From assembly GCA_965153455.1 (NCBI GenBank), contig OZ234503.1, positions 15,443,118 through 15,507,117 on the forward strand: a stretch of DNA of 64,000 nucleotides. Direction: 5' to 3'. The stretch is from Sphagnum compactum. Its lineage: Eukaryota; Bryophyta; Sphagnopsida; Sphagnales. Position numbers and translations under genes: made by a program. Positions 36,831 to 48,499 of the stretch are shown one piece after another (positions within the stretch are counted from its first letter, which is position 1; every line of letters begins with the position of its first letter). A model generated the notes under the pieces. The model worked only from the letters and a program-made list of their open reading frames with translations. It was not told the DNA's origin and searched no databases.

Positions 36831-38359
36831 CCATAACTTACTTGTTTTTATGTTTTTATAAACCATGTAAAAACTAATTCAATTTCTTGCAATGTATTTG
36901 TAAATACATTTATCCATTATAATTTGACCTTTGACATCTAATGGGTTTTTAAAAAATCCTAAAACATGTGGATTACATGTCCATGGGTTTCACACTTTTT
37001 ATAAAATCCATTGACTTTCTAATTACTTTTCATGATACTCGTCATGTACTTGTCAAATATCATTGGATTATTTTTTTTATAAATTAATTTGGTTTTTACA
37101 TAATTAAAGCCCTTAAGTTGGGGTTTTATTGAATTTAAATGCCTTCAATTCTCATTTTTAGAGGCCCCTATTTTGGTAAAGCTTTGCCCCGTGGGCTTAC
37201 ACTAAATGTAAAACAAGTAAGTCAATAGCTAAAAATAGTTAAAATGTTAGTTAATGACTAATAACCCCAACTATCGAGATTGCATTATATTGGTGAAATA
37301 ATCTTTCCCAACTATACTAGTGCATAATTGTATTTGTAACCTTTTGGGTGATTTTGGGTTGTAGTAAGCCATCATTCTAATCTCCTAAACTAGGTAAGTC
37401 AAGAGAGGAACATAGTTATATAAAATGTAGATAACACCTTCAACTATGTCATCAACCCACTTCCTTAAATTAGGTAAATTAGAAGGGAAAAATAGTTAAA
37501 GAAAAGATAAATAACAACCTTAACTATGTACAATATTCATTATGTACCACACATGTCATCTTTTGTTATACTTTGGAACAAGCCATCTACCTACTTGGTT
37601 AGAGAGGGGTATTAACAAACTTTAGGTAAATGACATGTTATAAACCTGCAAATAGTTCTTATGTAAATGATGACATCAAAGAATTCAATGCAAATCGCAC
37701 CCTTGGTTTCATTTTAATTCTTTCTTTTTTTTGAAAAATTAAAACCAAAACTAAAACCTTGCAATCCAAATTACAAATTAGTTTAATTTTTGTTTTTTTT
37801 TTCTTTCAAAATTCAAAGTGGGAACCTAAACAAAATCCTTCCTTGAAGACTTATTGTGATCAATACTTGTTTTTTTTTTCCTTAAAAAAAATCACATTAG
37901 TAGATATGACCGACAAGCTTGTGGCACCTTTAAGAAAAACATAATGGTAGAATATTGGCAGGGCTTTCACTTATGTACCCTTGGGTTTAAACCGATAATT
38001 CTTTTTTGAAGTTCTAGGGCCCCAAACAAATACCATTGAGCCATTCCCCTTAGGGTGTTATTCTAGAAATGGGCAAAATCCACCCAACATTGGTTTCAAT
38101 TAATGTTGTCGAAATACCACATTTTAATATTGAAGTTAAGATACAAGTAAAACACATTTTGTAAAAAAATGTAATGAACAAATATATATCGATTTTTTTT
38201 ATAATGTTGTATATGGATTCAAATTCAATTTTGTTCATTTAGTGGATATGACTTTGTCGGCTTTTAAATTCAAATTAACTATATATATATTCAAAATCTA
38301 GATGAGCATAATTCTTTTCCATTTACATGAAAACATAAAAAAATCTAAAATTGTTAGAA
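36831..38359. other. Intergenic DNA without a recognisable gene
   Basis: AT-rich with scattered poly(T) runs. No coding, tRNA or element end could be supported. Confidence 0.5.
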
Positions 38360-38460
38360 CTTTAGGGAATTGAACCCCAATTCTTGAAAGATCTTTGCCC
38401 ATTACAATGTAAGATTTCTACCCCACTAACACCCTAAACCCCACCCCAATTATTTGGCAC
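38360..38460 (-). other. Candidate tRNA-derived SINE head (Pol III boxes)
   Basis: The minus strand reads TTAGTGGGGTAGAAATCTTA, a 35-40 nt spacer, then TTGGGGTTCAATTCCC, a strong B-box. The layout matches plant SINE heads. No cloverleaf can be formed, so it is not a tRNA gene. The element's length and tail were not resolved. Confidence 0.4.
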
Positions 38461-39842
38461 AAAAAACCTTGCCTTTACAATAGGTTCGATTATGAAAAAT
38501 TCACTCCACCAGAACCACACTACCTTACAACTAAAACTCTAAAACAACTAATATATAATTACACCATAATTAGAGCATGAAAATACAAGCAATTCATAAA
38601 TAAAATGTCACCTTAGATTTAAAAAATAGTTGTATTATAATTGCAAATTAGTTTCAAATGGGACACCTATATGATGTAATGTACACATTGTACATACAAA
38701 TGTAGTTAATCATGTTTGATTTTTTTGCAAGTTGCACTTTAATTATGTGTGCCAAGTACATTCTAACTAATGTAAATGTAGCACCCAATCAATAACTATG
38801 TTGCAATTAATGTACAATTGTTGACATGTATGGTCATGTTATGTGTGTGCATTCCATCGTCCATTAAATATGACATTTGTAATTAATTGTCAACTATGAT
38901 TCTCATTTATGCAATTCATTATGCCATTATGTTGACAATATAATTTTTATTTTTTTCCATTTTTTTATGATGGTTTTCTATGATAATTTTTAAAAAAATC
39001 ATATTTAAATATTTAATAATGAAAATTTCCCAATAATTTACTAATTATTGAAAGTTGATTAATATATAATAATTAATCCAAAAAATTTATTTCAATTCAG
39101 ACAATCAATTATTCGATTGAATCAATTATTCAATTGATAAATAATTAGAACCCTAATTAGTGTTTAGAATTATAATGATTAACAAAAAAATTGGTTCAAA
39201 TTAATTAATGATCAATTAGAAAAAGTAGATAATAAATTAATTTTTAAATTTAGATTTAACATGATTAATTACTGAAATTTAGATAGTTAATTTTCCAATG
39301 AAAAATTATTTAAATTAAAATAATTAATTATTTGAAATAATTAAGTAACAAATTAAATGAATTAGACTGACTTATTCAAACAATGTGTTTTTTTTAATGA
39401 AAATATTGAATTATCTAAATTAATTATCTGAAATTTAATTATCTAAATTCCTTAACTATCTAATTATTTGGATTAAAGTTATTAATTTAAAAAACTAATT
39501 CAAATGACTATTTTATACAATTGATTATTAACAATTAATTCAAATATATAGTTATCAAATAATTATTTAAGTAGTTGTATGGTTTACAAAATTAAAAATA
39601 AACGCTGAAAATGTGGGAATTTTTCTTTTAGTTGTAATCCAATTTATAAATAATTTTCAATTAAAAGATTAAACCCATATGTTTTGTCCTTGAATCCCAT
39701 CTTGTAAACAATATAAACAAGGTGTTTTTTCTTGTGTGCTTGCACTAAAATACATGTGCCAGTTTTGGGATGAATTAAAAAAGGATTAACACTAAAGGGA
39801 AAACATAAAGTAAAAAATATATTTACATGGTTACTTTATAAT
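38461..39842. other. AT-rich intergenic DNA
   Basis: 39000-39600 is dominated by AATTAATT-like words, as in the block before the first copy of the palindromic repeat. No gene is visible. Confidence 0.5.
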
Positions 39843-40455
39843 TCACCTACATTTCTACCTTCCTACCTAGGTAGGTATGTAATTTAGGTAGATACGTATG
39901 TTCTACCCACCTAGTTTTACCTACTTACCTAATTTTACCTACCTACTTAGGTAGGTAGGTAAGACCCCCCAACCTACCTACATATGCTTAAATAAAATTT
40001 AATTTTTATTTAAAAATTCAATTAATATTCCATGTGGCAATTTTTGACAGTGCCCCATGTCACAATCTAAAACCATATAAATGAATAATCATAGTGGACG
40101 GCGGAAGCCACAATTACCCAAAAAACCATTCACCCAAAAATTTCCATAATGTGAGGTGTTAGATTTTGATAGATCAATGAAAAATGATGTAAACATGACA
40201 TACCATTGTAGTTGTAAACTAGTTGCATTAGAGTTGCACAATAATTGTTTTACATAATTGTAATGAAGTTGCATATATATACAATTTCACATATGGCAAG
40301 TTGCACATGTTGCAACTCATGTGATTTGTCCAATAGCAACTCACACATGTAGAAAATAATTGGGTTGTAATTACAAATGGTCATTGTAACTCAAAAACTA
40401 GTTGCAAGGCAAATTGCAAATCACCCCATTTTTTCATAATGGTAGTCACCCCATA
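39843..40455 (+). mobile_element. Dispersed repeat, copy 2 (palindromic TACC block, CACTA-like end)
   Basis: Same architecture as 31803-32378. A palindromic TACC/GGTA block (39843-39985) is followed by AAAAATTCAATTAATATTCC, ATGTGGCAA and a diverged segment rich in AGTTGCA/TGCAACT words (40205-40420). The right edge reads CCCCATTTTTTCATAATGGT then AGTCACC, whose reverse complement is a weak CACTA-like terminus. There is no transposase, so it would be non-autonomous. Confidence 0.45.
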
Positions 40456-43069
40456 TTAATTATTGTAAATAAATTTCTTCAAAGCCTTCTTAGGAAAACC
40501 GATTATAGAAATTTAGAAATTTGTGACAACAAAAAAAAACAGCAACAAAAGGTTCATTTGTTATTGATTTTTTAATTAAAAATATGGGAAAGTTGAATAT
40601 AACTTATGCAACGTCAATCATTATCTACATTTTCCAATCAATTCATAATTTTTATCAACCAAAAAACCCTTAGTTTTTAAGTAATCTTTCATGTTCTTAT
40701 TTTACTTATAATTAATGCACAAATCAATAGTTAAATTATTAGCAATTATGACGATTTAGTTTTTGGGTTTCCATTTATAAACAACATCAGTGCAAAGTTG
40801 TCAATACTATAACAAGATTAAACATTTTTTTTGTTTCATTTTTTTTATTTGTGACCTTAGAATGCCAAGAATTTGTTTGATCATAAATGCCACATTTAGA
40901 AACTACATCTCATGGTTACACCACCAAACAATAAGATTTTTACATACAACTAAGTATATTGATAATCTTTTGAACAACTATAACTTTTTAGTGACAAGTG
41001 GTGGAAAAGACTGTTCAAAGGAAGTTCCAACCCCAAACATGTTACTGTCATCTTCAAGTTCATCACCATGGGGATTGATAGAAGTGCATGTTTTAATTAT
41101 AAGGTTTAAGGATTCAAAACGTGTCACGAGAAAGGGAATCACCTCTTTTAATTCATATTCATAAATAAATTGGATTGCATCCCCATGTCCCACTAAATTT
41201 GATAATTGATAATTATTTGTATCAAGGAGATTTTAACACTCTAACAAACATGTTATGAATTTAATTTGATTAATTTTGTTTCACAAATTCAAAAAAGTTT
41301 TCAAAACCTTCACAACTTTTTCCCGCATGTTTATTTGGAAGAGGAGTTTGGAATCAAATTGATCAAAGCTTATTCTCATACGAAAGGTGCACCATTTTAG
41401 CCATTTTAGTTTGTAGTGTGATAATTAAGGTAATGGCAATACTTAAACCATTAGACAATACCTAATGACCATAGGATTGGTTCATGACATATTTTGTGAC
41501 CATAAGGTTAAAATATGATGTGACTATTTTTAGCAATAGCCCACACTTGGGCCATTGGAACTTTTTGTTGTAAAATGATAATCTTTTGCCTTCCATAACA
41601 AGTCTTGATGAGTTGTTTATATTCCAAGGTCTTTTCAACGCATGATTATTTTAGATGCAAGTTTGGTTTTGATAAGGGTCTTAAGTTTTCAAACTTGCAT
41701 CCCACTTTTAATCCAAGTCTTTTCCCATTATTGCCTCCTTTTTTAGATTTTTTATCCACATGATTGTTTTATGCAAAGTAGCTTATGCATTCTTCACACT
41801 CACCTATGTGAAACCTTTAGAAAAAAAATCATTGTCATTAACATACTAACATGCTTTAAACATCACATGACCAAAACACATACATTCATAAACCTCAAAG
41901 GTTCACAATCAATGATGGAGCAAAATGATGATGCCATGGTTGTCAAAAATTACTACTATCACGTTTCACAAATGTAATCATATAATACATTAACTCAAAA
42001 AATAAACCAATAGTAATATGAACCAATAAGGTTCCTAAATTCATTTTAAAAGTTTATCGTTTGCCCTTGTGATGAATTTCTAAACTATCCCTTAATAGAT
42101 CCAAGGATCAAAACTTGTGGAAATAATGATTGTAATCATAAGGTTTGGGAGTACAAGTAAGTCCATGGTTTTCTTAGCCATTTTAAGATGCACTTTATTC
42201 ACAAGAACAATCCAAGACTGAAAGAAAACCCAAGGACATTGACATAAAACTAATTGTTTTTAACCAAATGTTTTCAATCGTGGAAAATGCCCTATAACCT
42301 TTGTAGATGTAAAACATTAGATCCTCGAAAAACATTTGTTGTGTTTTATCATTCTTCTTGTAAGGGTTTGTGGGCCCAAAACATGTGGTGATTGCAAAAC
42401 TAGATGGTTCACCCTTTCTTTTTGAACATTATTGAATAATTTACATTAGTTCCATTTTTATTTTTTTGCAAGTTGCACCTTTTTTTGAACAAATAACCTA
42501 GGATCCACATAATCAACATGAGTCTTCATGAGAATAATCTTATTCATTTTGTTATATTTAATTAATTTTTACTCAAAACAAATATTTGGGCCAAAACATT
42601 AATTATTGTTTTTTTCAATTTGCAAATAATAGATTACGACATTTGTGAATGTTCAAGATCCATAAGAAAATCATCATTCATAACAAAAAAACCCCAACAA
42701 ATTGAACTTCGATTGTGTGATTTCCAAAATACAAATTGAACTTGTATAGTTGCAAGTTGTGATACTTCATTTTCCAATAAGTTGTCAGGTTCCAAATGAA
42801 CACTTTCCATATTAAAACTATATGTGTCCACATTTTCACATGTAAGTGTGTCATCAACCCCATCAATGTTTTTAGCAATTAAGATGTCATTTTTAGCGGC
42901 CATGGTGCAAAATGTTGAGTTTTTGAAACTTTAGATAAAAATAACCAATAATAAAATGATTAATAGTATAACTTTGAAAAGCTACAATAAAACTTTTACA
43001 AGTTACAATAATGCCCCAACTTACAACAAAACATAGAACAACAACAAAAAAATTGAAACCTTTCACTAA
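40456..43069. other. Intergenic DNA; weak open frames only
   Basis: Open frames at 40790-41164 (plus), 40978-41193 (minus) and 42634-42903 (minus) have no motif I recognise. The last starts in a good initiation context (ACCATGG on the minus strand) and has ordinary amino-acid composition, so it could be a worn gene fragment. I would not annotate it as a gene. Confidence 0.4.
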
Positions 43070-44240
43070 ACACATTAATCTTTCAAACATTTTCACCAAA
43101 CACAAGCTTTTCACAAACCTATTACCTTTTTAAAAACATTCAAAATTGTAATAACCAATAACAAAATTTCAATGCATTGCATTAAAGCTTTGATAATTTG
43201 TAATAGTGTTTTCGATTTGCAACAAAACAAGATTAACCTTTCACCAAACACGCACACTTTCACAAGTTTTTATTACTTTTCACAAAACATTTAAACCTTT
43301 GATAGGCATGAATGCTAATGCCATGGGGTTCATTTTTTTGAATGTTCATCCATGAATTGTATTGAACTTGTACTTAATTTTTAATTTAGTTTCAATTTAA
43401 TTTTAATTAACTTTGAATTAAGTTTAATTCATTTCCATTTGATTTATAATTCACTTTTACTTTTTAGTTCACTTTTAATTAAGTTTTAGTTAAAATCTAG
43501 TTAAATTATAATTAAATCTGAATTAAATCCAAGTTAACTCTCAATTAAATCCCATTTAATTATTAATTAAATTTTAATTAACTCTAGTAACTCATAATAA
43601 CTCCTAGTTAAATTTCAATTAACTCATAGTCGATTATTATTTTAGAAGGTTTTCAAAAAGCTTATTTACTTGATGCACACATAAAAGTTCTTTTGGAAAT
43701 TTCCTTAAGCTATATCCTTAATGGGGTATAAATAAAAGTAGGACTTTTTATTTCTTTTAATCTGTTCAACATTGGTTTTAAGCACAATCTTGCATTATGA
43801 CCTTGTTATGTTTTTTTCATGTTCATGTTTGCATATGTTAGCATAATAAAAAATCATTTTCACATTTGTTTTGCACATCTCGTGTGTTTGTTCGTAGTTT
43901 TTGTGTTTTTGTTTTTGAATCACATAATCTTATCTTGTTCCTTGTTTAAAAATAAAACTTAAACATTTCCTTTAGCCTTTGTTTTTATGGTTCTTTGTGT
44001 CCTTGACACCGATAAGTAACAACATAGGTTTGATAACTTGCAACAATGTTTCAAACATTTTCACCAAAATTATAGTTTTACAAACCTAATATTACATTTC
44101 ACAAAATGTTCAAAATGTCAATAACTAACAACAAAACTTCAATGGATTGCACTTGAATTTCAAGAAGTTGTAACACCATTTAGACCTACAATAAAATTTC
44201 ATTGATGTCACAACCCTCAGAAACTTCAAACACCTTTCGC
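43070..44240. repeat. Direct repeat pair about 970 bp apart
   Basis: 43070-43220 and 44040-44195 share the order TTTCAAACATTTTCACCAAA, then ACAAACCTA.TA, AACAAAA.TTCAATG.ATTGC and a T-rich end. The copies are diverged. Between them lies copy 2 of the AATTAA-type repeat (43340-43960). They could be the flanking ends of one old element, but no primer-binding site or coding remnant is visible. Confidence 0.5.
43340..43960. repeat. Dispersed repeat with degenerate TTTAATTAA units, copy 2
   Basis: A loose tandem of AATTAACTTTGAATTAAG-like words (43360-43640), followed by TTCAACATTGGTTTTAAGCA, CCTTGTTATG and TTTTGCACATCTCGTGTGTT, in the same order as copy 1 at 36290-36830. Confidence 0.5.
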
Positions 44241-45478
44241 AAAATGTTTAGAATTCCAAGATAGGTTGTGATAGCGTTTCAGTGAGTTGTAATGAAACTT
44301 GATGAATTGCATCAAAACTTGGTTTGAAAAGTTGTGACAAAGTTTTAAAAAGATGTAATAAAGTTCGTTTTGACAACTTGTAAATTTTTTTTCAACAATT
44401 TGAAATAGAGCCCACTTTGAAAAACTACAACAAAACTTTGATGAGTTGGAATAAAGCTTGCTATGATAAGCTATAACAAAACTCCAATGAGTTGTAACAT
44501 AGACCACCCTAACATTTTGTAAGAAAATTTTGATGAACTACAACAAAGCCTATGTTAACGTATTGTAACAACATTTTGATTTGCAACGATATTATGTAGG
44601 AAATCTTTTCTAATAAAACTTTGATGCAACAAAAAGCTTAGAAATCGTAACCTTAAAGAATGTGAAATGTAACTTGTAAAAGCAAAACAAAAACTTAAAA
44701 AAACGTCACATCCTTGTGTGATTAAATGTTCAAATGCATCGAAGTCCTCTTTAGCAAAGCAATGACAATAACAAAACAATGACAAAACTTTGATGTGATA
44801 GAAAGTTCATAAGAGAAAGGAGAAAACGATAAAACCTTAAACCTTGAATTGAAATATGCACATACATGACCTTTAAACACTATATGTATACACACACATA
44901 TCCAAGCTAGTCATAAAATACTAGCAATGAGTATCCATAATATATTTTTAATTTAATGAGTATTAATATAAAAATAAAGATGTCAATAGGACCTACATCT
45001 TCCAATTACCTCTAACACAAAACATGAAAAATCACCAAAGTTTAGACATGCATTTGTGAATATCCAACCATTACACATGTTGACAACCTGTATTCATTCA
45101 TTCAACCAACATTGGTTTCAATCCAACGTCATGTTACCAATCGCGACCTCGGTATATGATATTTGTATGAATACGAGTACCTTACCCTAAGGTCAATTTC
45201 ATTATTGAATAATCCTCAAAATAGTGAAATGAAATTTTGTGAAAAACACAACATTGACGTGTTGAAAATCATGATAAATATCATAGGCTACACTCTGAAT
45301 AATTTCACTAATCATGTGACAAATATTATAATAGATCATGGAAAAAAAAAAAGATTGAAAATTAAGAAAAAGAACTTTTTTTTAATTCATTTTGTCAATG
45401 TGAAAATCGACCCTAGGCTACAGTATTGAAGAACATACTAGTCGAGTATGACGTGAAGTTGATACCACTCCATTGTTT
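44241..45478. other. Intergenic DNA with degenerate GTTGTAACAAAACTTTGATGA words
   Basis: 44260-44640 repeats words like TTGTAACAAAACTTTGATGA at irregular spacing of about 40-60 bp. The rest is AT-rich. The open frame 45163-45429 lacks any recognisable feature. Confidence 0.45.
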
Positions 45479-45502
45479 CAAACCCTAAACCCTAAACCCT
45501 AG
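45479..45502. repeat. Interstitial plant-telomere-type repeat
   Basis: Three consecutive CCCTAAA units, the complement of the plant telomere repeat TTTAGGG. It is far too short for a telomere. Such short motifs also occur as telo-boxes in promoters, but no gene starts nearby. Confidence 0.8.
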
Positions 45503-45676
45503 GTAAATTCTAACCAAGTTTTTTTATACAAATTTTGGCTATAAAAGTTTAGATGCTAGCCTACTATTGAAAAGGGCCAAAAGAAAGAGCACATAGGACA
45601 AAACTCTTTCAATACCAATACCCAATAAATCAAAAGGGTTCCAAAAAGTCACCCATTTGATTAAACTATTAAATTT

Positions 45677-45772
45677 GGGGGGGGGGGGGGGGGGGGGTAA
45701 TCTAAATAAAGGTAATGTTCAGACAAACTAATTGTGTAGTAAAATAAATGTGGGGGGGGGGGGGGGGGGGGG
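45677..45772 (+). repeat. Two poly(G) tracts of 21 nt each
   Basis: G runs at 45677-45697 and 45752-45772, separated by 54 bp of AT-rich DNA. Each could form a G-quadruplex. Runs of this length are easily miscounted in sequencing, so the exact lengths should not be trusted. Confidence 0.85.
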
Positions 45773-46175
45773 TGCACATTAGGACCAAACCCCTTAATAG
45801 ATTTTTCTTTTTGGGTCCATCAAAGTGCACCCATAATTTAAACACAAAATAGTATATGATACACTAAAAATGTCACATATTTCCAATTTTTTAATCATCC
45901 ATGTGATTTCTAATTTTGGCAGGCAAATTAATTACATGCAAGAAAAATTGAAAACAATTTGACTTATTAGTGGTAACCACTAGGGACTATAATTCTATGA
46001 TAATATATAATATATATACAAAAATATTATATATACAACACAATACAATACAATACAATACAATACAATATAATATAATGTAAGAATAAGATTGAAAGTG
46101 TGATCTAGCCACAAGGTTCACACATTGGATCATAAATGAACCTTTTTATTCAAGAATAATATTGAGATGGTTCAC

Positions 46176-46488
46176 TCCCTCCCTCCCCCCCCCCTCCTCC
46201 TCCCCCCCCCATAAATGGGCCACATAAATGTGCAAATATACCTCAAAAAAAGATTAAAAAAATTCCTATGGAACCAAGTTGGGCATAGACATTAGACCTT
46301 TTGGCCAACCCACCGCCCCCCCCCCCAAAAAAAAAAACACTATGGGTACATAACAAGGTCAATGGTACACATGCCACAATATATGTGCATGATTCGTGCG
46401 CGGTGGACGTATACGCATACGTTGCCTTCACACTATATGTGCATGATTCTCGGCCAAATCATGCCGCGCCCCCCCCCCCCCTCCCCCC
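46176..46488 (+). repeat. Poly(C)/CT-rich tracts
   Basis: C-rich stretches at 46176-46210, 46316-46326 (followed by an A run) and 46469-46488, that is, G-rich on the minus strand. The word ATATGTGCATGATTC is repeated between them (46380 and 46434). Confidence 0.8.
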
Positions 46489-46540
46489 AATGGGTCCACG
46501 GAAGTTCCACCATTTATAAGTGCTCGTGATGGCGGCAAAT

Positions 46541-46815
46541 TTAAATTTTTTTCCCTTCAATGGATGAATGAACTCACTCAAAAGTTAGGAGGTGATACGG
46601 TTTTGGGTGCACATTCATAACAATTTTTCATTCATTCATTCATTCTTTCTTTCTTTAAATTTTTTTCCTTCAATGGATGACTGAACTCACTCAAAAGTTA
46701 GGAGGTGATACGGTTTTGGGTGCACATTCATAACAATTTTTCATTCATTGGAGTCCTTCATTCATTCGTTCATTCATTCATTCATTCTTTCTTTCTTTCT
46801 TTCTTTCTTTCTTAC
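46541..46815. repeat. 113-bp tandem duplication with (TTCA)n(CTTT)n microsatellite
   Basis: The segment from TTTAAATTTTTTTCC through AAAAGTTAGGAGGTGATACG to TTTTTCATTCATTC occurs twice (AAAAGTTAGG at 46580 and 46693). Each copy ends in TTCA and CTTT tetranucleotide runs. The second run is longer. Confidence 0.85.
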
Positions 46816-47453
46816 ATGGATGAAATCGGAAAACTTGGGGCACTACCATTTGTCGGTTTTTGGGTCCTCTTTTGTAAGTGGCGCCACCATTTGCTCTTAT
46901 ATATTTAGAAATATGTAGGGAAAAAGCACCTTACGAAAAAAAATAGAAAACAATCCTAATGTTTTAGGGGTATTCAATTTCATTCCGTAAGAAACTTTTA
47001 CACTAAAAAAAAAAAACAATTATTTAATTATACAAAGACGACCTTTCTTTCTCGTGTTTGTTTTCCGTACTCACTCTTCACAAGTGAATGATAGACGACG
47101 ATGAGTTGCAAAAGACGACGAAGTTAGTACTTTCCGAGAGTTTCCATAGCCATACTTATCTTTGGAGGAGTCGGAGAGTCGAATATTCGACCGACCGTGC
47201 AACACACCACCGGACCGTCTCTCTCTCTCTCTCTCGATCGCAGAGCAACCAAACAACGACAAAGTTTATTAACCTACATTTAATGTCCCTCGGCACAAGA
47301 GTCATTAACTTGTCGCACATGCGAGGGAGGAGGAACTCGGAAGTGGACCCGGCTTGTCGTATCATAATTACAATGACAAATTATTCACCATCATGGTGAA
47401 TAGTAAAGTGTACTAATAGTGCAATGAAAACAACCTCCTCCACTACTTCTAAC
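46816..47453. other. Spacer with an unsupported open frame
   Basis: The DNA around 47040-47400 is less AT-rich and has open frames on both strands (for example 47088-47399 plus), but no domain, start context or codon pattern persuades me. It includes a (CT)n run at 47219-47236 and a near-perfect 21-bp palindrome at 47382-47402 (TATTCACCATCATGGTGAAT). Confidence 0.4.
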
Positions 47454-47485
47454 CCGCCCCCCACCCCCCCCCCCCTCCCCCCCCT
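47454..47485 (+). repeat. Poly(C) tract
   Basis: A C-rich stretch broken by single A and T, G-rich on the minus strand. It is the last of the homopolymer tracts that begin at 45677. Confidence 0.8.
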
Positions 47486-48459
47486 TAAAATTTTTTTTTA
47501 AGTTTTTTATAAAATTAATAAATCACCTGAGATTAATTTCTTTTTAATAATTATTTAAAAATATTTATTTATTTATTTATTTATTTATTATTAAGAATGT
47601 AAGTGATTATTATGTGAAGATTTGATTATTATTCCCATTTTTCCAACTATGTTCGTATAGTGGAATTCTTCGTTTTTTTTAAATTTTTAGGAGGAGATAG
47701 ATATTAGGACGAAAGATGTGTTAAGGCTTTTTTGCTCACTTGTTCGGTCGGTCGGACACTTTTGTCTTCAATTCTAACCTTCCGCTTTCACATGATGCCA
47801 AAGAGAGTAGTAATATCGGTAAGGAGAAGGTTCGGACAACTATTGGATTTGGACAGGGAGAGGGAGGGCTCCAGTTGTCAACATGAATAATTAATAAAAA
47901 AAAACCCATGTTACTATGCAAAGGGTCTCTCTTAGGACCCCTTTGCATGTTTACAAAGTCCCCTAATAAGGCCAGTAGGCTGAGTGAAAGGTACTGAAAA
48001 AGGGTCTCAAAAAGAAGGCACTTATATATATATATATATATATATTTTGCATATTCGGTACTTATGCAAAATATATTACCTTTTTATAATTATCCTCAAA
48101 ATTAGTCCAAATTTACACTAGTAAAAACACAATTCCCCAAAAATTTTGCCAAATTTTAGGTCAAAATAAGAACAAAATTTGTTGGGAAAATAAATAAGAA
48201 AATAAATCACTGCCCCTATATGCTAAGTAATAAGAAATTTGTTTCAAGGGGAGAAGAGGGACCCAAAAGAAAAAAAAAACCCCAAGAAATTTAAAAAGAA
48301 AAAGAAAAAGAGTTTTTAATTAATTAATTAATACATTAATTAATTGTTTTGCTCATTTGGTGGGGTTTGTTGCACACCTACTAGGGATGTAGACTTTAGG
48401 GACGTAGGGGCGGTCCTACCACCTGTACCTTATGATTTTTAGACTCCTTCTAAACGGAC
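47486..48459. other. Intergenic DNA with simple repeats and a hairpin
   Basis: Contains (TTTA)n at 47567-47590, (TA)n at 48023-48044 and a perfect 14-bp inverted repeat ATATATTTTGCATA/TATGCAAAATATAT with a 9-nt loop (48040-48076). No gene is visible. Confidence 0.55.
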
Positions 48460-48466
48460 CTATGAT

Positions 48467-48476
48467 TCTATAAAAG
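48467..48476 (+). promoter_or_regulatory. Candidate TATA box of the repeat-protein gene
   Basis: TCTATAAAAG, a good plant TATA box, lies just before the shift from AT-rich spacer to the more GC-rich leader of the downstream gene. It would place transcription start near 48500. No transcript evidence is available. Confidence 0.4.
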
Positions 48477-48499
48477 TAAAAACACTAGACGTAGGCCCT

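Noticed and set aside
42634-42903. 89-codon minus-strand frame with a good start context
   Set aside because: Composition is plausible, but there is no recognisable family, no introns can be placed and it is isolated in repeat-rich DNA. Mentioned only as a possible fragment.
43070-44240. LTR retrotransposon flanked by direct repeats
   Set aside because: No TG...CA ends, primer-binding site, polypurine tract or coding remnant could be seen between the repeats.
47088-47399. 103-codon plus-strand frame in a less AT-rich pocket
   Set aside because: No motif, no clear promoter or splice context, and equally long frames on the other strand.
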